Assembly (NCBI GenBank): GCA_017472905.1 | Contig: JAFUNW010000086.1 | Location: 1 to 7,296, forward strand | Source of the DNA: Bacteroidaceae bacterium | GTDB taxonomy: Bacteria; Bacteroidota; Bacteroidia; Bacteroidales; Bacteroidaceae | DNA length: 7,296 nt | Reading direction: 5' to 3' | Shown: piece by piece, positions 5,067 through 7,296 of the stretch | Numbering within the stretch: the stretch's first letter is position 1 | Layout: every line of letters begins with the position of its first letter | The notes under the pieces: model-generated | What the model was told of the DNA's origin: nothing | The model's input: the letters and a program-made list of their open reading frames with translations, nothing else | Databases searched by the model: none | Translations under genes and position numbers: made by a program

Positions 5067-6296
5067 TTATTTGATTTCGGCCGTAGCCTCGCCTTTGTGG
5101 AAACGCAGCTGAATGAGGTCGCCGGGCTTCAAGCTGTCGGCATCCGTCACCAAACGTCCCTCTTTCAACGTGATGCTGAAACCTCGCTCCATCAATTTTT
5201 CAAAATCGCACCCCTCTACACGCTGCTGCAACAGCTGTAACGCATGCCGGCGGTCGGTCAACGCATGAAGGGTTGCGTTCTCCAAACGTTGCCAATAGCT
5301 TTGCAAGTTGTTCTCTTCGCGTAGTTTCCGCAAAGCAAACTGCGATGGCAGGCGCAAAACCAATTGAGAAAGACGCAACTTCTCCCCCTCCAATCGTTGA
5401 CGAACAGAGTCCAAGACGGAATCGGTCAATTCATTGAGCCGAAGAGCTGTTTCGTGGACACAGTTTATCAAAAATTCGGCTGCAGCTGTCGGTGTCTTCA
5501 CTCGCGTATGTGCCACCAAATCCAAAACCGTATCATCGCGCTCGTGACCAATGCCCGTAATAATCGGCAAGGGAAACTGCGCACAATTATAGGCCAACCA
5601 ATAGGTGTCAAAACCGGCCAAATCGCTGACGGCTCCCCCTCCCCGAATAATCACTACGGCATCCCAACAATCGAAAGTCTCATTGATTTTATTCAATGCG
5701 GCAACAACGGACGATTCGACCTGCTCACCCTGCATTACTGCCGGGAAAAGCTTGGTTTCATAGACAAACCCGTAAGGATTGGCCGACAATTGGCTACAAA
5801 AATCGCCATATCCAGCCGCTGAAGGCGAGGATATGACGGCTATTCTACGAGGCAACACCGGCATGGGAAGCTCTTTATTAAGGGTGAGAACCCCCTCTTC
5901 TTCAAGACGAAGCAAAATTTCACGGCGGCGGCGAGCCATGTCGCCAACAGTGTAGGTGGGGTCAATGTCGGTAATGGTAAGTGAATAGCCATACAACTCG
6001 TGAAACTCGACTTTCACCTGTACCAGCACCTTGATTCCGGCCGCAAAAGTCTGTCCCGTCTCCCGCTCGAAATAGGGACGAAGCAGACGATAGACATTAG
6101 CCCAGATGACTCCTCGGGCTTTGGCCAGCAAAGCATTTCCACGAGTATCTTTCTGTACAAACTCTACGTAACAATGACCGGCCGAATGAGTACGCACATC
6201 GCTCAATTCGGCCTGCAGCCAATAATCTTCAGGGAGCGAACGCTCCACAGCCCTGCGTACCAGAGTGTTCAGTTCGTATAACGAAAGCGGTTTCAT
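5067..6296 (-). CDS. xseA: Exodeoxyribonuclease VII large subunit
   Basis: A 409-residue catalytic subunit of exonuclease VII, which cuts single-stranded DNA 5'-3' and 3'-5' into short oligonucleotides without ATP and takes part in repair and mismatch-repair excision. The N-terminal OB-fold is at about 1-112 (LSLYELNTLVRRAVE; YWLQAELSDVRTHSAGHCY; VLVQVKVEFHELYGYSLTI). The catalytic domain shows VISSPSAAGYGDF at 154-166, VVIIRGGGAVSDLAGFD at 214-230, GIGHERDDTVLDL at 248-260 and TPTAAAEF at 268-275. A long coiled-coil-forming helical region covers about 276-365. The conserved C-terminal segment LMERGFSITLKEGR with LKPGDLIQLRF closes the protein. It is slightly shorter than E. coli XseA (about 456), with nothing essential seen missing. 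It lies 26 bases after the S8 peptidase and 42 bases before xseB, so all three are probably one transcript. Confidence 0.96.
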   Translation of the reverse strand: MKPLSLYELNTLVRRAVERSLPEDYWLQAELSDVRTHSAGHCYVEFVQKDTRGNALLAKARGVIWANVYRLLRPYFERETGQTFAAGIKVLVQVKVEFHELYGYSLTITDIDPTYTVGDMARRRREILLRLEEEGVLTLNKELPMPVLPRRIAVISSPSAAGYGDFCSQLSANPYGFVYETKLFPAVMQGEQVESSVVAALNKINETFDCWDAVVIIRGGGAVSDLAGFDTYWLAYNCAQFPLPIITGIGHERDDTVLDLVAHTRVKTPTAAAEFLINCVHETALRLNELTDSVLDSVRQRLEGEKLRLSQLVLRLPSQFALRKLREENNLQSYWQRLENATLHALTDRRHALQLLQQRVEGCDFEKLMERGFSITLKEGRLVTDADSLKPGDLIQLRFHKGEATAEIK

Positions 6297-6322
6297 TCGG
6301 TATGATATAAAAAGAAAGGATT

Positions 6323-7296
6323 TTATTTATTTTCCAAATAAGCTTTCCACAAATTGGGAATGCCATATCCGAAAATATTATCGGGATATTCGTTGTGGCC
6401 GGCCAAACGTACCAAATCAATCATCTGAACCGGAGTCAGCATAGGGAAAGCCTGCCACAAGCAAGCCACTCCGCCACACATCACAGGTGAAGCAAAAGAA
6501 GTGCCATTGGAAGTCCGTACGCCGCCGGTGGTTTTCACTACGGCCGTATTCACTCCCTGAGCCATGACATCGGGCTTAATCCGACCATCGGCCGTATTTC
6601 CAACAGATGAAAATTTAGCATTCACACTGTCGGCTGTTACCGCACCGACTGTCAATACATTGTCGGCATCGCCCGGAGGGGTAATCTTTTTCCAGGCATC
6701 ATTGCCGGAATTTCCGGCACTGCAAACCAACAACATCCCTTTGGAAGCAGCCAACGAAGCCGAGCGAGAAGCCGGAATCGTACGTCCGTCCAACTGATGA
6801 TACTTGAAGTTTTGAGTCGGATCATCGAATTGGGCATATCCCAAAGAGGTGTTGACCAAATCGGCCCCGACACTGTCGGCAAATTCAAGGGCTGCCATCC
6901 AATTGTCCAACTCTACCAACTGTTCGGAATCGGTATCTTCGGAACGAAGCAACCAATACGAAGCTTCCGGAGCTGTGCCCACCAAGACGTGGGGCATGTT
7001 TGCCGCCATGCAGGAGAGCACCTGAGTACCATGAGCATTCTCGGCATAAATATCTGAAGCGGGATTGACGAAATCGCGGGTTCCCAAAATCTTTGCGTGC
7101 TTCAACAAAGGCAAGGTGTCGGTATTGAAATATCCTCCGTCAATCACAGCAATCGTCATGCCTTGCCCGCGAAAACCGGCTGCGTGCAGGCTATCTACGC
7201 CTAACATACGCACTTGGCCGGTAGAAAAGCCGTAAGGCAATTTTTCAAAGTAGGCCTTAATCGTGTCGCGCACCATCTCTTTCCGCTTGGCATTGC
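6323..7296 (-). CDS. S8 family subtilisin-like serine peptidase (5' end outside window)
   Basis: The frame stays open through the right edge, so this is the C-terminal 324 codons or so. The methionine codon at 7276-7274 is unlikely to be the real start, because typical S8 proteins of this group have more sequence before the catalytic domain. The S8 triad is complete, numbering from that methionine: Asp46 in TIAVIDGGY, His82 in NAHGTQVLSCMA and Ser260 in NGTSFASPVMCGG. The oxyanion-hole Asn189 is in CSAGNSGN, and LVNTSLGY marks the substrate-binding strand. It ends at FGYGIPNLWKAYLENK with no C-terminal sorting or adhesion domain visible. Subtilases of Bacteroidetes are usually exported to the periplasm or cell surface, but the signal peptide would lie outside the window and cannot be confirmed. 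The protein's substrate is unknown. It heads the run S8-xseA-xseB, with a 26-base gap before xseA. Confidence 0.93.
   Translation of the reverse strand, partial: NAKRKEMVRDTIKAYFEKLPYGFSTGQVRMLGVDSLHAAGFRGQGMTIAVIDGGYFNTDTLPLLKHAKILGTRDFVNPASDIYAENAHGTQVLSCMAANMPHVLVGTAPEASYWLLRSEDTDSEQLVELDNWMAALEFADSVGADLVNTSLGYAQFDDPTQNFKYHQLDGRTIPASRSASLAASKGMLLVCSAGNSGNDAWKKITPPGDADNVLTVGAVTADSVNAKFSSVGNTADGRIKPDVMAQGVNTAVVKTTGGVRTSNGTSFASPVMCGGVACLWQAFPMLTPVQMIDLVRLAGHNEYPDNIFGYGIPNLWKAYLENK

Overview
The window looks like ordinary chromosome from a member of the Bacteroidales, most likely Bacteroides or a close relative. This rests on three observations: the Mrp, TrmB, branched-chain aminotransferase and DUF975 sequences are of the Bacteroidetes type; Shine-Dalgarno sequences are weak or absent; and one promoter matches the Bacteroides -33/-7 consensus (TTG, about 20 nt, TAnnTTTG). 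I cannot name the species. There are no rRNA or tRNA genes, no insertion sequences, no CRISPR array and no phage genes.

Layout: positions 1-311 (+) hold the end of an ABC exporter ATPase domain. It converges on the minus-strand genes across a strong shared hairpin terminator (371-411). Everything from 416 to the right edge is coded on the minus strand, in three likely transcription units. Read in the direction of transcription they are: (a) a subtilisin-like S8 peptidase (start outside the window), then xseA, then xseB, with gaps of 26 and 42 nt and a probable terminator at 4562-4595; (b) ilvE, then a DUF975 membrane protein, with a 20-nt gap, a recognisable promoter at 4105-4137 and a terminator at 2351-2393; (c) trmB, then mrp, with a 43-nt gap, ending at the 371-411 terminator.

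The functions are housekeeping: DNA repair nuclease (exonuclease VII, both subunits), branched-chain amino acid transamination, tRNA m7G46 methylation, an Fe-S carrier/ParA-type ATPase, a membrane protein of unknown role, an exported or envelope protease and an ABC exporter. I see no gene-encoded novel system.

The least explained part is the 755-base non-coding stretch 4066-4820 between xseB and ilvE. It holds two unrelated short tandem repeats: a 22-bp-period array (4437-4524) whose first unit forms a strong hairpin with the second, and a degenerate 21-bp-period array (4647-4730). It also holds an intrinsic terminator and a set of mutually exclusive inverted repeats. Two protein-level oddities also stand out: an Mrp with no CXXC motif and a single cysteine in the whole chain, and a TrmB with an altered PDPWPKK-type motif.
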